Below are positions 47,387-61,200 of a DNA stretch of 64,000 nt, piece after piece. The stretch is from assembly GCA_907163375.1 (NCBI GenBank), contig CAJQUW010003049.1, forward strand, positions 148,478-212,477, in the 5' to 3' direction. Both the position numbers and the translations under genes were made by a program. This DNA comes from Prostheceraeus crozeri. Taxonomy: Eukaryota > Platyhelminthes > Polycladida > Euryleptidae. Under the pieces are notes generated by a model. That model was given only the letters and a program-made list of their open reading frames with translations, searched no databases and was not told where the DNA came from. Each line of letters starts with the position of its first letter. Position 1 is the first letter of the stretch.

Positions 47387-48174
47387 AGTGGACGATTATA
47401 CGGTAGTGTGTTAGTAGATTTCAATCACTGAAAAAGGAAGATGAGAATCATTTCATTTGTCTCATCAACGTTTATCATGGGAGCAATCATTGAAGGGGCA
47501 TCTAATGAATTACATTTCACTCTACTCCATATCATAAAGACTAACCTTTGTCGAATGGCTGAAGTACTCTGACCTGGCGAGAGAAAACGTCACGTTGAGT
47601 ATGAAGTCGAACGCCCAACATGAGCAACGGCTCAGAGGTTTCGGTCTAACAAACGACGAACAACCCGTGCAACACAATCCCTCTACGGCAGTACCCGCCG
47701 TCCCGAAGGAACGCTCGAGCAAAGGAGGTATTACAGCGATGATGTGCTTTATGAGCAGAAGTGAATCTCTTGATAGCAAGAGACTATTCAACTAGATACC
47801 AAGTCAAAACAACCTGATAGCAGGACAAATGTATAGTCAGTAATTTACACTTAGTGAGGAATGATAGATTTGAGTGTAGTGAGTGGCACTCGATCCCGTC
47901 GACAGCCCGAAGGCCTTGTACTGATCACTAGGGAAGTGAGAGATCTTCCCCGATACCCGCTCTTTACAGCTGAAGACATCATTGTCACTGCCCCGAAGTG
48001 GTAACAGGAACGCCGAGTCAAAGGTAATGATCAGTAGCTGGGATCTAACCCCTCAAAGCTGCCTTAGACTTAGCTAAATTTGAAATCTGATAGCAGATTT
48101 GAACTCAGCATACTTGAAAACCTTGAGGAAACATCCCAAGTTATTGCTTTGATCAGCTTGATAGCAAGCCGTAG

Positions 48175-48875
48175 AGAGCTTGATTCACCAGCGTTTTGCA
48201 ATGGAGATGTTTAGAGGCCACCCATGACAAGATAGCTAAGACTCAACCGATTGGCGTTCAAAGTGCTACGTTGAGAGCTGTGTCAAATGCCCAACATGAG
48301 TTGCCCCAGCGGTTACGGTCTGAAATATGACACATTCCCTTGCCACACTTATCACTACGGCATCGTCCGCCGTCCCGAAGGAACACCCTGTCAGTGGAAT
48401 ATTACAGCAAAACTCTCCGTGTCTTGCTCGCTTTCAGTGAAAAGCCGCTTATAGCATGAGAAGACTGGCTCAGACATCATTAAAAATGCTTTCATTGACT
48501 TCAGCAGGGTCGAAAACCCCAGAAAACCTCCAAAAATAGTGAATTTAAATTTTTCAACTTTTTAGCACTACTTATGAAATTTTATAAGTAGTCCATCACT
48601 TAGGGCAGGTCAATAGCGACCGAACCTTTTTTGAATCAAGTCAAACGGACTTGTAGAAGCAAAGTTACAAGCCTTTAAAGTTTTGGAGTCTTTTATGGCC
48701 TGGAGACGAAGGCCATCTCCTGGCGAACCTCGAAGTCTGACGCCTTAGCTGATATCAGCAATGAAATTTTCTAAGTCGGTTTCTTACAGAAACTCGGGAT
48801 TTGGAATGTCCGAAGCTATCATCGGAGCTCAGAGAGACGACCTACCTCTGACAATCGTTCTCCTCTAAATGAAAA
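48175..48875 (-). ncRNA. Hairpin-rich candidate structured RNA (right arm copy)
   Basis: Reverse-complement copy of 21940-22640; hairpin arms and module copy 1 are unchanged by eye. It would be transcribed from the right outer TATA box toward the centre. Confidence 0.4.
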
Positions 48876-48893
48876 GTCTCCGTCGGTTCCCAG

Positions 48894-48928
48894 CTTATAT
48901 AGTGCGTGGCGATCAGCTGATGACGTAA
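48894..48928 (-). promoter_or_regulatory. Outer-arm promoter, mirrored copy (right)
   Basis: Reverse-complement counterpart of the left-arm promoter: TATA at 48894-48901, E-box and CRE-like site at about 48914-48928. One base just upstream of the TATA differs from the left arm. It reads toward the centre of the palindrome. Confidence 0.5.
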
Positions 48929-49279
48929 TACCCATCATCCAAACACTAAAAATCCCGTCTATCTCCGGTTCTAGTGCTCCGATTGAGTTGGAAATACACC
49001 ATTTCCATGTAGAATTTGACGCTGAATCCGAATCTGGACTCCGTTTTCCCATCCGATGCTTCGTTTTGGCTCTACAGTAGGCAGCCATCGCAAAAATTCT
49101 AACTCGTTTTTCCGAAAAATGTTGAACATTTTTCTCGCTGATTGACTTGAAACTCTCCGATTGACTTGAAACTCACCATACAGATAAAGAATTTCACGCT
49201 GATTCCAAATCTGAAATCCGTTTTCCAATCCGATGCTTCGTTTTGAAGCTAGAGCCCAAAACGTCCCAAATTCTAACTC

Positions 49280-52200
49280 TGGGTCTGTACAATCCATGGC
49301 CGTGGGCAAACTCTGTTCTGACTGAAACTCATAACTCTCTGCTGTCTGTGGCTCTGGCTGGCTTAGGGCTGAACTCCCTGATAAACTGGCTGACTGCTGG
49401 GTGTGTTGAGCTGAGATACTTCTGTGGACTCACCTGGGGAAGTGACTGTAACTCTGCTGGTGGCGATACTGGGTGACTGTGGCTGCTCATATTCACCTGA
49501 ACTCTTGAACTCCCTTGCATGGAACTCGTGTCATGCTGGGCACAACGTCTGAACTCTCTGTTCTCCGTGTGATCTGTTGTGGTGTCCTGTCGTGTAACAC
49601 GTCACTATCAGGGCTGCGTGTGTGCTGTCGTGGCTCGTGTCTGGCTCTGGTGGCTCTGGGTGCAGCTCTCTGTGGGGCCTCATGCTCTATTCTAACTTCG
49701 GATGGGCTATCTGTGAACTTCTGTCTAACTCCCTGGTCAAACTCTGGGAGTGGACTCATGTTGGAATGTGGACACGGAGTGGGGTTGGTGCTGAAAAGGC
49801 TGTGTGGGGCGAACCGATGGACTCTGCTCCTGAACTAATAGTGGTGCTCCTGGAACTAGCTCTGGCCTACTCGTTCGACCGTGACCCTGGCTTGAAGCGT
49901 GTTGTTGTTGTGTGTACCTGTCGTTTACTGCTTCTGGGTGATGTGATGGGTCTGAACTCTGGTATGATAAATGACTGGAGCCACCATGTGTGCACTCCAT
50001 GGTGGTGGGACAACTCCTGAGGTTCCGCTGTGACTCCCCACTGAACTCCGCGAGCTGACTCTGGTGTCCGTTCTAACTCATGCCTCTGTGTGCAACGTAA
50101 CTCTGTGACCTGCCTGACGTGTGTGTGCTGAAAACTCCATGAACTCCTGGCCTAGGTGCGGCTGGGCTGGCTGGTGACAGGGCTTTGGGGGCCTTGGGAT
50201 TATGCCTGCTAACTCGCTAACTCTGGCACATTGTGCTCCATGGCTCATACGAGTGTGGCTGAACGCGATGTGACTGCAACTCTGGTCGTGACTCAGGGCT
50301 GGACTGCTGGTAAACACACCCATGACTCTGGTGCCGAGTGACAACTACTGCGTGCGGCTGCAGCGTGTACTGACTAACTGGCGTGAACTACCGTGGGTCG
50401 CTCCCTTGGCTGCTGCGGGTGAAACGTCTGGGTGTCATATGTACTCTGGTGGCTCACATGGACGTCTGTGATCTAACGTCTGCGTGACTTGGCCTGGCCT
50501 GTGACTGCGGTAGATGATCGGTGGTCATGGCGTGGACCGGTGTCCTGGTGTGCTTGTGGTGTCGGACTCATGAGTGGCCGATCTCCCCTTGGGAAACGTG
50601 GCTGGGTCTGTTAATGAACAGATCTCACTCTGGGACTGTCTGCTGAAACGGTGTGACTCACCCACTGGTCTGCTATCTCTGGCCCTGTGGATCTTGTCTA
50701 AACTACTGGACTAACTCCTTGCCAACGCTATTCTGAAACTCCAGCTGTGAACTGGGGACTGGTCTGGACCTCATGGTCGTCAAATGCTGTCTACCTCTGT
50801 GGGCGACCATGTGGCTAACTCTGCGTCGTGCTTTGGCTCTGTCGTTGGGTGCCTGTGTGGTAACGTAGTAACTATGCTGAACGTGGGCTGACTGGTGTCA
50901 AACTCTTGTCAGAACTCTGAACTACTGCTGTTGTGCCGGGCTTGCTCTGGACTACTTGGTGTCTGGGGCGGTTGGTTTGGACTAACCTGAAACTGGGGTG
51001 ACCTGTCTCAGTGCTGTGTATACTCTGACTCTGCGTTGGGTGGCTGAGTTGTATACTGAGATGGTGAACTCCTGATGGATCATACTGCCTTGTCAGGGCT
51101 CTGCGCGTGGTATGAACTTCTGTGTACTCTGTTGAATTCAACTCTGCACTCATGCTCTGCCCTTGGTGCTGTGTCATCTTGGATGATTGGAAACTACTTG
51201 TCTTCCTCCACTGGTCTAACTCCGCACCTGCGGCTTCTTTGGGGTCTGAAGCTCTGGGGGCTCTGAACAACCCCTGTTGGTTGAGCCTGGTCTAGGTGGC
51301 TGCCTGACAATGAACTCCACTTCGGTGACTGAGTCTGTGACCTCGCACTTTGGGCCCGAACTGCAATGTACTGGCTTGTGTTGCTGGTATGTTTAACTTG
51401 TCTGGAGCAAAAGGCTTGCGGACTGCGTGGGACTAGCTGGTCTCAACTCTGGTCTTGCACTACCGGATAACTCCAATAACTCTGGCGACTGACCGTGACT
51501 GGTAACTGCGAAGTCTGTCATGAACCTTCATGGGTGACCCCATGGTTTATGTGGAGGGTGTCTGGACTACTTGGACTGACCACTGGTCTAAAACTCTATC
51601 CTTCTGAACTCTGCCATGTTCGTGAAACTCCTGTCTTCGGAACTAACACTACTTTGGCCTGGTGGAGGGCCTTGGGATCTGCCAAACTCGAGGTCTGCTT
51701 GTCTGGACCTGGCTTGGGTTAAGTGTGCGCCTCTGTGAATCTTGGCTTCGATGGTCTTCATACCTGACCCTCTGCCAGCTGCCACTCCTGACGATGTGGC
51801 TGTGCTGCTGTGACATCTGAAACTCCTGTAACTCTGCTGCTGTGACATGAGGTGTAACTGTGGCGTATCATAGAGAAACTCTGGTAGCTCAACGGGTGGT
51901 TGGCAACATCTGAACTCGGGGGGTGTGCCTTGTGCTGTGAACTGATGATAGCGATGATGCTGGTGGACTCTCTGCTGCTCTATGGGCGGTGGTACTGCCC
52001 AACTCCGTGACTACGTCGTGCATGTCATCACGGTGGACTTGCACCTCCTGACAGCCTTGAATCACTGCCGGTGACCTGCTGTGTGATACCAACCTCGTCG
52101 TGGCGCTATACGTGGGCATTGGGCGTGTCTGTGTCAATAAACCTTGGGCTTTCTGGCACTGCCACTTGGGCAACTACATGCTAACTGGTTGCAACTACTA

Positions 52201-55200
52201 CTTCTGTGAACTCTGTCAGCCGTATCGCGCTGTTGAGTCTGCTGACTGACTCAGTCACCTGTGCCGTGATACTCTTGGCTCTACGCCCTGCTGGCTCAAC
52301 TGCAACTCTGCCCTGTCAAAAACAACTGTGCTACAGCTCTGCTAACTCCTGACTACATGACTGCTGGGCTCATGCTCGTAGGAACTCTGACCTCGGAATG
52401 CTCTGCCTCACTGTACGTGACTGGTGACTCAGTGCTGGGTCCTGGTGCACTCTGGCCTGAACTCTACCTCAGCCTTCAATCCTGTCGTGCCGTGGATGTA
52501 ACACTCTGGTCCCTGGCTGGGTGCCTGTGCTCTGATGAACCTGAGTGGCTTGCTGATGTGAACACCTCCTGAGGGCAGTTGAACTCCGGAATGATAACTC
52601 TGTGCACTCTGGGGTTATGCTCCATGCTGTGACTACAGGGTGCTACTGCAACTACCTGTTGAACTCTGTTGGACGAAGGTGTGGCTGTGGTGGGGCTGGG
52701 TGGAACTGGCACTTACGCCCGAAACTCTGGACATGTACTGTCTGTGTTGAACACTCGTATCCTGGGCTCTGTGGAACTCCGTGGTGCTGACTGTGAGCTT
52801 GGGATGAGACCTGGCACTGCTCGGCACCACTGGGAGGGGTCTGTGAACATGGGTTACAGGTGACTGGTGTCATGGACACTTCGTCTGGGGGACCTGATAA
52901 ACTACTGATGGATGGGAACTGGCTGGGCTGAACTCTGTCTACACTACTCTGACCATCTGACTACATGCACTCAACAGAGAAGCTGCCTGCCCTGGCGCAT
53001 GGCAGTCCATGATGTTCGGACACTCTGTGTGCTGAACTCCCAGTGCTGACGTACAATCCCTGATGACCAACTGGTGCTACCGTGTGTGAACTGAGCAGGT
53101 CTACTTGGCCAAACTCATGGCAGTACTGGTGGTGGTGGATCAGAACTGGTTGAGTTTGTTACTCAGGGTGACCTGGGCTGCCATGGGTCTGCCTGCTGGC
53201 CACGTGTGGGACTTGCTGGAACTTCTGCCGGGGGGACCGTGTTCCCAAACTTAACGTGCGCATCGTCTGTGCGGTGGTGGCACATCAGTGGGGGCTGCAC
53301 TTCCTCATGGTCGTGATGGGATAACTACCTCTAACACTCTGCAGGTCTGGGTGCTGCTAACGTCCTGGGGGGTGTGTGGATCTGGTACTGCTACTCTTGA
53401 AAAACTCTGACCTGGGCCAACTCTGACACTCTATGCGTGAGTGCAGCTGTCCTGCTACTGCGACCTCACACTGGTGTGCCTGATGACGTGTAACTCTGAT
53501 GGGTGGATAGAACAGGTGGCTAGCTTGTGACTCTTGGCAGCTGGCTGTTGTTTGCCTGGCTACCTGACCTCATCGGATAAGTGGAGTGGATGGGTCTTCT
53601 CAAGAGACTCGTGTCTAACTACTACTGAAGATCATGCTGGCTGTGCAAGACTGGGGCTGTGCAAAACTCTGGTTTGGGTTTGGTGTGGTACTGGTCCTCT
53701 GGCGTGAACTCTGTGAGGTGAACTCCTGGCTGCTGTGCTCATGGATGCTAACTCGTGCTCACACGTTCCTGTGGGAACTATACTGGCTAGAACTGAGCAG
53801 GTATGCTGCTGGGGACACTGGCCACCTGGCATGGGGACACCTGGCATGGTGACTAGGCTGGCACTCTTAGCCTGACACCCAACTTCACGGGGTGAACATG
53901 CTGGTGCGGGTTGGGCAGCGGTGGCTGAAACTCACTGATACTGTTATCTGTGATGGTGCTGGCACTGGGCTGGCCAACTCCTGTGGGGTGCTTGGGCTAC
54001 GATCACGGCTGGGCAACAAACCTGCACTGGTTCCTCCATGGAGGGGCTGGAACTCATGAATCTGCTCGTGCTGAACTCTAACTTGCTCAACCGTGAGCGC
54101 CTGCCTCTGTAACTCTGGCTGCTGTGGGACGACGGAGAACTACACAGTAACTCTGGGCGTGTTTGAACTCTCTGGGGGAACTCTTAATCTCACGGTTACG
54201 TGGTGTCTGACTTTGAGAGTGGTGTGTCCTCAAACTCTGACCAGAATGATTCTACGTCTGAACGGCTACATGACTGGGGTGACTGCTGCATGCATCTCCT
54301 GCGTTGTGCTAGTGGGCATGGTGTGCACTGGCTGGTCGGGCTGCCTGGACGTGAACTCTGCTGTGCTCGGTGTCTAACTCTGTGGCGTGGGGGCGGTGAC
54401 AGCTGGCTCGCGGCTGGCTGGACTACCTTCTCTTGATGTTGGGTGTCGGACGCTGATGGACGGCTGCATCAGCCGTGTGCAACCCTTCTGCACTCCTGCT
54501 CTGCGAGTGTCTGGACTCGTGGGCTGTCTGCTGTCTGGTTCGTGTGTGGGGTGCAAAACTCGTGAAGACTCATGTGCTGCCCTATGGGGCTCCTGGTGTG
54601 AAATCCATTCGTGGGGTGTGAATACAGCTTTGATGTGATCTGAGCACTCACTACTGTGCCGCTAAGCTGGTGGTGAGAATTCTGGGCAACTCTGGGTTCC
54701 TCGAACTGGCTGGACAGGTTTAGCGGTGGACTGCTCCTGGCACTCTGTGGAAGAACTTGAAGCATCTGGGTGCTGGGGCTGGTGCTGGCTGGGTCCTGCA
54801 CTCTGGTGGAACCTCTGGTTACACATGGGCTGGCCGGGAGGGGTGGCGGCCTCGGCCTGGGCGCTGTGCACCTGTTCCTTGGAACGCCAGTGTGGTGGTC
54901 TGAAACTCTGCCTCGCGTTTGACTGTTGGCTTCTTGTGTGGGGGGTTGTGCTCTGCCACTTGATGCATGGGGTCAACATCTGGTGGAACTCTGGACTAAC
55001 CTCATCGAGTGCAAGCTTTCTGTGTTTGTGAGATGACAATGGTGACCTTAAACCACACTGAATGGACTAACTGGGGTCCTCCGATGGTTGTGTACTTACG
55101 ACTCGGGGTGCTGACTCAAGCGCGCTGATCACTATACCGGAGCTTCATGGACATACTCTACCCGTGAGGAGGGGTGCAACTATATCTGGAATCATGTGGT

Positions 55201-58200
55201 GTGCACACTGGTCGCCGTGTCCTAACTACTGCTGTCTCTGCTTCCTGTGTTCCTGTATCTGTTATGGGCGTGGAGATGCTGTTGAGTTTGGCGTCGTGAT
55301 AAACTGGCTGAAACTCTGCTGAAACTCCTGTGTGTGAATGCACCTGGGGGGTGTCAACAAATGAACTCTAGGGAGGGTAGTGGGTTTGGCTACCGTGCAC
55401 CACAGCGGGAAACTAGCGCTCCAGGTGTTGGGGGGTTGCGCAGACACTGCAAGAACTCTCCCAAACTCACGTTTGCGTCTACCGTGCTAGAGCGAGTGAT
55501 CTGCATCTGCTTTCTGCTCTGTTGCCCGTGATAACTACCTGACCCGCGTGGGGAGACGTGGAAAACTCTAACCAGGTAGGCATTGCTGGCTGGTTCTAAC
55601 TCTGTGAAACTACTGAACAGGGTGGACACGTCGGGCAGCCCTTAGGCTAACCTGGAACCGGTGAGACTCCTTGTGGCGGTGGCTGGGACGCCTAACTCTG
55701 GAGTAACTCTGTGTGAACTCTGGTGTCAGTGCTCGGTGGTGGGTGATGACTGGTTCGTGAATCCACGTGGGGTGGCTGGACGCAAACTTGGTAGGTTCGT
55801 GGTGTGTTGAACTCCTGGCATGGATGTGGTCGGTGCTGGAGGCCAAGGGTGCCTCGGGCAGTTGGACTGTACTGTACGTGGTGGCTAACTACTGGACTCA
55901 CGTGAGGTAAGCAACTGGGGTTGGACAGTACTCTCTGCGTCCACACCTGGACCTCCGATCTGAAAACGGGGGTGGGCGTGATATAAGAACTATCTTCTTG
56001 GGGGATGAACTGTGGAAATCCTGGAGACTGGCTGTTGCATCTGCCGGCTGCGGGCGGTCGCTGTGGCACTCTGGGAGTTGTCTGGCTGTGTTGATGTCAA
56101 CTGGTGGTCCTGGCATGACTCTGTAGCTGGTGCAATACTGTGGTTTGGCTGGTGAGATGCTGCACTGGTGGTTCTAACTCAGCACTTAACTCTGTCTGAG
56201 ATGATCTGGTCCATGTGTCTGCTCCTGCGGCTGCGTGACACTGTCTCAAACTCCGAGGTGCCCTGACTCGTTGGGCTGCTGTGTATAACTGCCACGTCTC
56301 TGGCGGCTGGTGGTGGGGCTGACTGGACCAACTAGTCGTGCATGAGACTAACTCTCCTGGACCTCATCCTGCATGGTGTTGCTCGTGGTCCCAGACTAGC
56401 TGACGTTGCTGAACTCACGTTGGTTCTAACTCGGATGACTGGCGTGGTGCGTCCTGTGCAGCAGTATGTCTCTCTAACTCTGAACTCTGAACCTAGCGGG
56501 GGCTATCTGTGCTGCATGCCTGTGGGCAACTGCCCTTGACGTGCTGGGGACTCTCTGCTGGGCCTCTCCCTGCAACTCTGGTAACTAAACTCGGAACCTG
56601 TCTGTAACTTAACTGGACTATTGGTCTGCTGAAGTGGTGGGGGGCCGCTCTGTGACTAACTGTATGCTGCTGGAGCACTTAACGTCTGTCGTGATGGTAA
56701 TTGTGGATATCTGATGAACATCGTGTGCCAACTACGACTGGCTCATGTTTGGTGGGACGTGGTGATGGTACGTGCTAACCGAACTCTTGTGGTGGGTACT
56801 CTCCTGAACTCGTAGGACTCTTGGCTGGCGAAGCTGATGCTCGAGTCCTGAGACTGACGTGATGAACTACTGCGGTTGTGGGCGATTAACTCGTACGTCG
56901 TGTTGGGTGCGGACGTCTGGGCGGCGTGCACTCTGCAACACACGGGTAGCTGAATCTGCATCTGGTGGTGACTCTGGGGGCTGGGGGACGAGGTCCAGCC
57001 TGGGGGTGGTGGCGCGTGCACGGTGGTGGGCTCTAACACGTGGGGGTCGCTGAACGGGTGGGGAGGGGAGCGTGGGCTGTGGGTGGCTCTTGGTGCTCGG
57101 TGAACTCTGACATGCTTAGACTGGCGGTGAACTCGTTCTCTGGCTGTGACCTCTTGCTGGCAGTGAGTTTCTGTGTGAACTCCTGGGTTAGCTGCCACTG
57201 CGGACGTGAGTTGGAGTGCTGGGATTGGGAACACTCGTGCTGTGCAAAAACTGGGTGAATCAACCTCAACGCGGCTGATGGGACTGGGCCCTCTGCACTG
57301 GATGGGGAGCCGCGGATGGCACTGACTGTGGGCGTGCTGAGGACTGTACGTGGGGGGGCTCCGCGTTGGTGCTGTGGGCGTATGGGAGGCTGTGGTAACT
57401 GTTGCTCTGGGATGCTGTACGGTGAGGCTGAGGTGGCCACATCCGGGGATGGCCTACTGGGAACTCTGCTGGTCTAGGCTCGTGGACTACTGCTGGACCT
57501 GACTGCTGCTCCTACTCTGTCCAACTGCGCTATGAACTGGTGCCGTAAACTGGGGTACTCGGCTGGGATGGCTCCTGTTTGGGGACTCTGGGCGTGTGAA
57601 CTACGCGACGTGTTGAACTCAGCGTGGCACGTTGGGGACGTGCTGCAGGGAACTCCGTGCTTACTGCGATTTGCGGCCTGCCCCTGAGAGTGAACTCTGT
57701 CTATGGATCGGTGGCAGGTCCATGGGCGAGGTGTGTGGACAGACGTGGCTACAACTGAACTCGTGGGGAGCTGGGCGTAGGGGACCTGACTGCGGAGGCA
57801 ACTCGACACATGGCTCTGGGGCTGCAAACTAGAGCTAAACTCGGGTGACGAAACTCCGTGTCCCCCTCTGGGACCGATCGGGTGGGCGGGGGGCAGGACT
57901 GCGAGTACAGGTCTTCTAACTACTGATGGGGTCACGCGAGGGTTGCTCTGCGTACGAGAAGGAGCTTCCTCTTGCTTGGACTGAGCTACTTGTGCTCGTG
58001 GGGCTGTTGGTGACTGCCTGTGAACTTCGGCGTCTCTGTACCAACGGTGGGTGTCTGTGCATGTGATGCTAACGACACAGCACGGAGAACTACGTGGAGA
58101 GGTATGTGCTCTGGGGACTCTGGGGCACAGGGTGGCACTCAGTGGAGCACTACGTGATGGAGTTGGTGCGTGTGGGGCGTGCTATTGCTACGCCGTGCTG

Positions 58201-61200
58201 GTGGCGTGGTGCTGAACTCTGGCAACTCTGAACTGGGGAACTGGAGCTGGAATCTGGTGCTCTACTCCCCGGTTTCTGGCGTTGAACTGTCGTGCGTAGC
58301 CACCTGACAAGGAATCTGCTGGTGGGGGAGACGAGTCCCTGACCTTTGCAACTGTCCTGATTCTGCCCAACTCGTGGCGTGCTGCTGGGCCAACTGGTGG
58401 ACCGTGCCTAGACATACGGAGTGTCCTACGGTGTGGTAGGTCTCAACTGCTGTACTTGATCGTGTAACTGACATACTTCTCAATAAAACTGCGTCCGCTG
58501 GATTGCTGACCTGTGGGACTACATGCTGTCGCCTGATCGCTGGCCGGGCTGACCCCACAGTGGGGCTGGGGGCTGCTCGTGATACTCGGGAGGCTACAAA
58601 CCTCGTGGCCACCTGGTGGTGGGGCGGTGGGTGGGTTGGCACCTGGTGATTGATGGACACGTGGACAAACACAATCTGTGTGGGCGACGGTGCCGTACGT
58701 GTGACAGCGCGGGCGGCTAGGGGGCTCTCTTGGTGGATGGGTCAGTGTGTGGTGATCTCTGGGCGTGCTCTGGAACTAACCTCGTGGGTGGGGGGTGGTG
58801 GCTTCTGAATCTCGAGCTCCCCTGGGTGACGGTGACTGCGTGGGGTCTCTGATCTGTGGGTGGTCGTGACTGCCCTCGAAACTCATCTGCACTCGCTGGG
58901 CGGGGTGGGAATGGTGGGGGGCGGCCTGCTGAAAACTACACTCTTGCTGGGGCTGTGGGGTGGGATCTGGTCTCCGGACGGGGCGTGTTGGGCCTGGAAA
59001 CTCGTGGACGGTGGGGAACAACGGCGGATGGTTGATGCTACCTGTGGACGGTGCCTGGCGTATGTGGCTGGCTCAATGGAACTCGCGTGCTGGAAGGCAC
59101 CTGACCGGTGAGGCGGTGCCTTGCTGGACTGTCTCTGGACTCCAACGACGGGGAGTCCTGGGGGAACATAAACATGACTCCTTTGGGACAACTAACCCGC
59201 TCTTGAACAGAAACCAGAACTCCGAGACCTGGTCTGTAATCTCACTCTGCCTCTTAGGTGTTGGTGCTGGCACTGCGGGAACTGTGCAATCCCTGGAACC
59301 GTATCCGGGGGGCGTGTGGTGGCTAGCCTGCAGGGTGAGTAGTGCTCGAATCGTGGTGCAGTGGCTCCCTCTGGCGATGGGGGCTGGAAACCGGATGGGT
59401 GGCCAGCGGTCTGGGGGTACTCGAGATGGGTGTGACTGCCTGACCCCCCACCAGGTGTCCGTGGCTGCTTACCTGTGCAGGGGGTACGATGTGGAACTCA
59501 GACCATGGCTGCCTGGCTCTTTAGGACGCAACTTCGTTGGTGGAACTCGTGGGCCACAGCCACCAAACTCTGGTGCGGACAAACTCCTCTCTGGGAGTGG
59601 GCCTATCGTGCGGTAGTACCGACTGACAGCCGCTGGCTGAGTGCTGTGGGAGGGTGGGTGGGGCGTCTGAACGTGTGAGGACGAACACTGGCGTGGCGTG
59701 TGCCCTGCTCGTAACTCTGTGCACTAACTCGCTGTGGTGTCGGTGCTACTGGCCCTCTGGGTGTCGGCTCCTACTGAAACACTGTAAGCTTGTGAGCCCT
59801 GGACGGGGTGGGCCATGTGAGACCTTGCGGTGTGGACTGATCAAAGAGTGGGTATCTGCTCTGCATAGCTCGTGCTCGTTGATTGCCTCTGTGTACCGTG
59901 ATGCGTGGAACTGACTGAGACTCAGCTGGACTCCTAATCGTGGCAACTTGCGGGGTGCGGTGGGCAGGGCGGTGTCATGGTGAACTCTCTGTGGAACCAC
60001 CTGCTACTGGCTGAAAACTACGTGGCTGACTGTTGACTCACTTGACTTCCTATTTGAGCGAACGACAGTTGGCCCTCCAAAGGTCACCCTCTGGATGCAC
60101 ACTAAGGAGCACCCTCTCCATCAGGTGACTGGAACTCCCCACTCAATCACTACCGCGGAGATCCTGGACTTGGACTGTGCGTGTGGGTGGGCTGTGTGTG
60201 AGCCGGTGTTCGCTACTCTGGCGGGACTTGCTTTCTTCTCAACTCCGTTTGACCATTTTTTGGGATCTGGTAACTCTGTTAGTCAGGCAGGGATCCCAAT
60301 GGGATCTATGCGGGGGGGATGAAAGGCACGGGTGACTGGATCGCTGGGGCTCTGTAACAGAAAAGCTACATGACTTGGGCCCCAGGAACTCGTACCTACA
60401 TAGCCTTCCTTGAGCGTGGGCTTCTCCATGACTCACAACAGGGCAACGTGTCTCGCACCTCGGGGGGCAGTCAGGTGGGGGTGATCAACTTGCTGGCGAA
60501 TCTGGACTCTTGTGTGTGCCCTCGGAGATCTGTGGCCTGCCTGGTCTGGGTCCCTGGGGCGCGGTGTTCTCTGGGGGCTGAACTCCGGCTGGGCCAAGCT
60601 GGGTCCTGTGTGGCGAGAACTCTGGCAGCTGGCTACGTGCGGTGGGCCTCTGAACCATGGCCTTCAACTGCTAAACTCGAGGTGTAACTCTCTCATGACA
60701 TCCTGGCCTGTGCTCCGGTGGATGCACACACTGTGGCTGTGACTGCGCGCTGCACTCTGCTGTGAAACTGGGTGTATCTATGGGGTGCATTGGGGGCTCG
60801 ATCTGATACTGCTTACCTGCAACTCTGCCAACTGGAAAACTTCTGGGGGGACTCGTACAGACGTGGGTACTCGCTACCGGGGGAAACTGAGCTTGCTTGG
60901 ACTGACATGGCCCTGTGAATCTGTGCCATAGTGTGGACTCAACTGGTCTACCCTAGCAACTCCATGCGACGCCAGCGTCTGCTGCCTACGTTCACTCTGC
61001 ATATGACTCGCGTGAACTCTGAGTTCACACCTACTGCTGCATCTGCACAGCGCGTGTGAGCTGTGCTCCTCACGGCGGCGCGTGGGGCTGGCCTCATGAC
61101 TAAACAAAACAGATTGCACGTCGGTGACTCACACTGTTCAGCGTGGTGGCAAAAACACTCTATCGCCACCTCTGAGACACTGGTGCTGAGACAGTGACAC

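Larger units (their letters stand above)
41821..49279 (-). repeat. Right arm of the giant inverted repeat
   Basis: Reverse complement of the left arm. It ends at 49279 within the first bases of the satellite unit (reads TTCTAACTCT), where the left arm continues into 20 satellite units and the right side switches to A-poor sequence. The inner 2.7 kb beside the minisatellite looks identical to the left arm by eye. The outer 0.4 kb shows several differences (for example CACACAC versus CACGCAC near 48904 and a shorter AAAAAGACAGAG equivalent near 49105), so the arms have diverged most at their outer end. Confidence 0.93.

Noticed and set aside
21536-49279. Polinton or DNA-virus terminal repeat
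   Set aside because: No capsid, polymerase, integrase or protease sequence lies between or beside the arms; the centre is only minisatellite.
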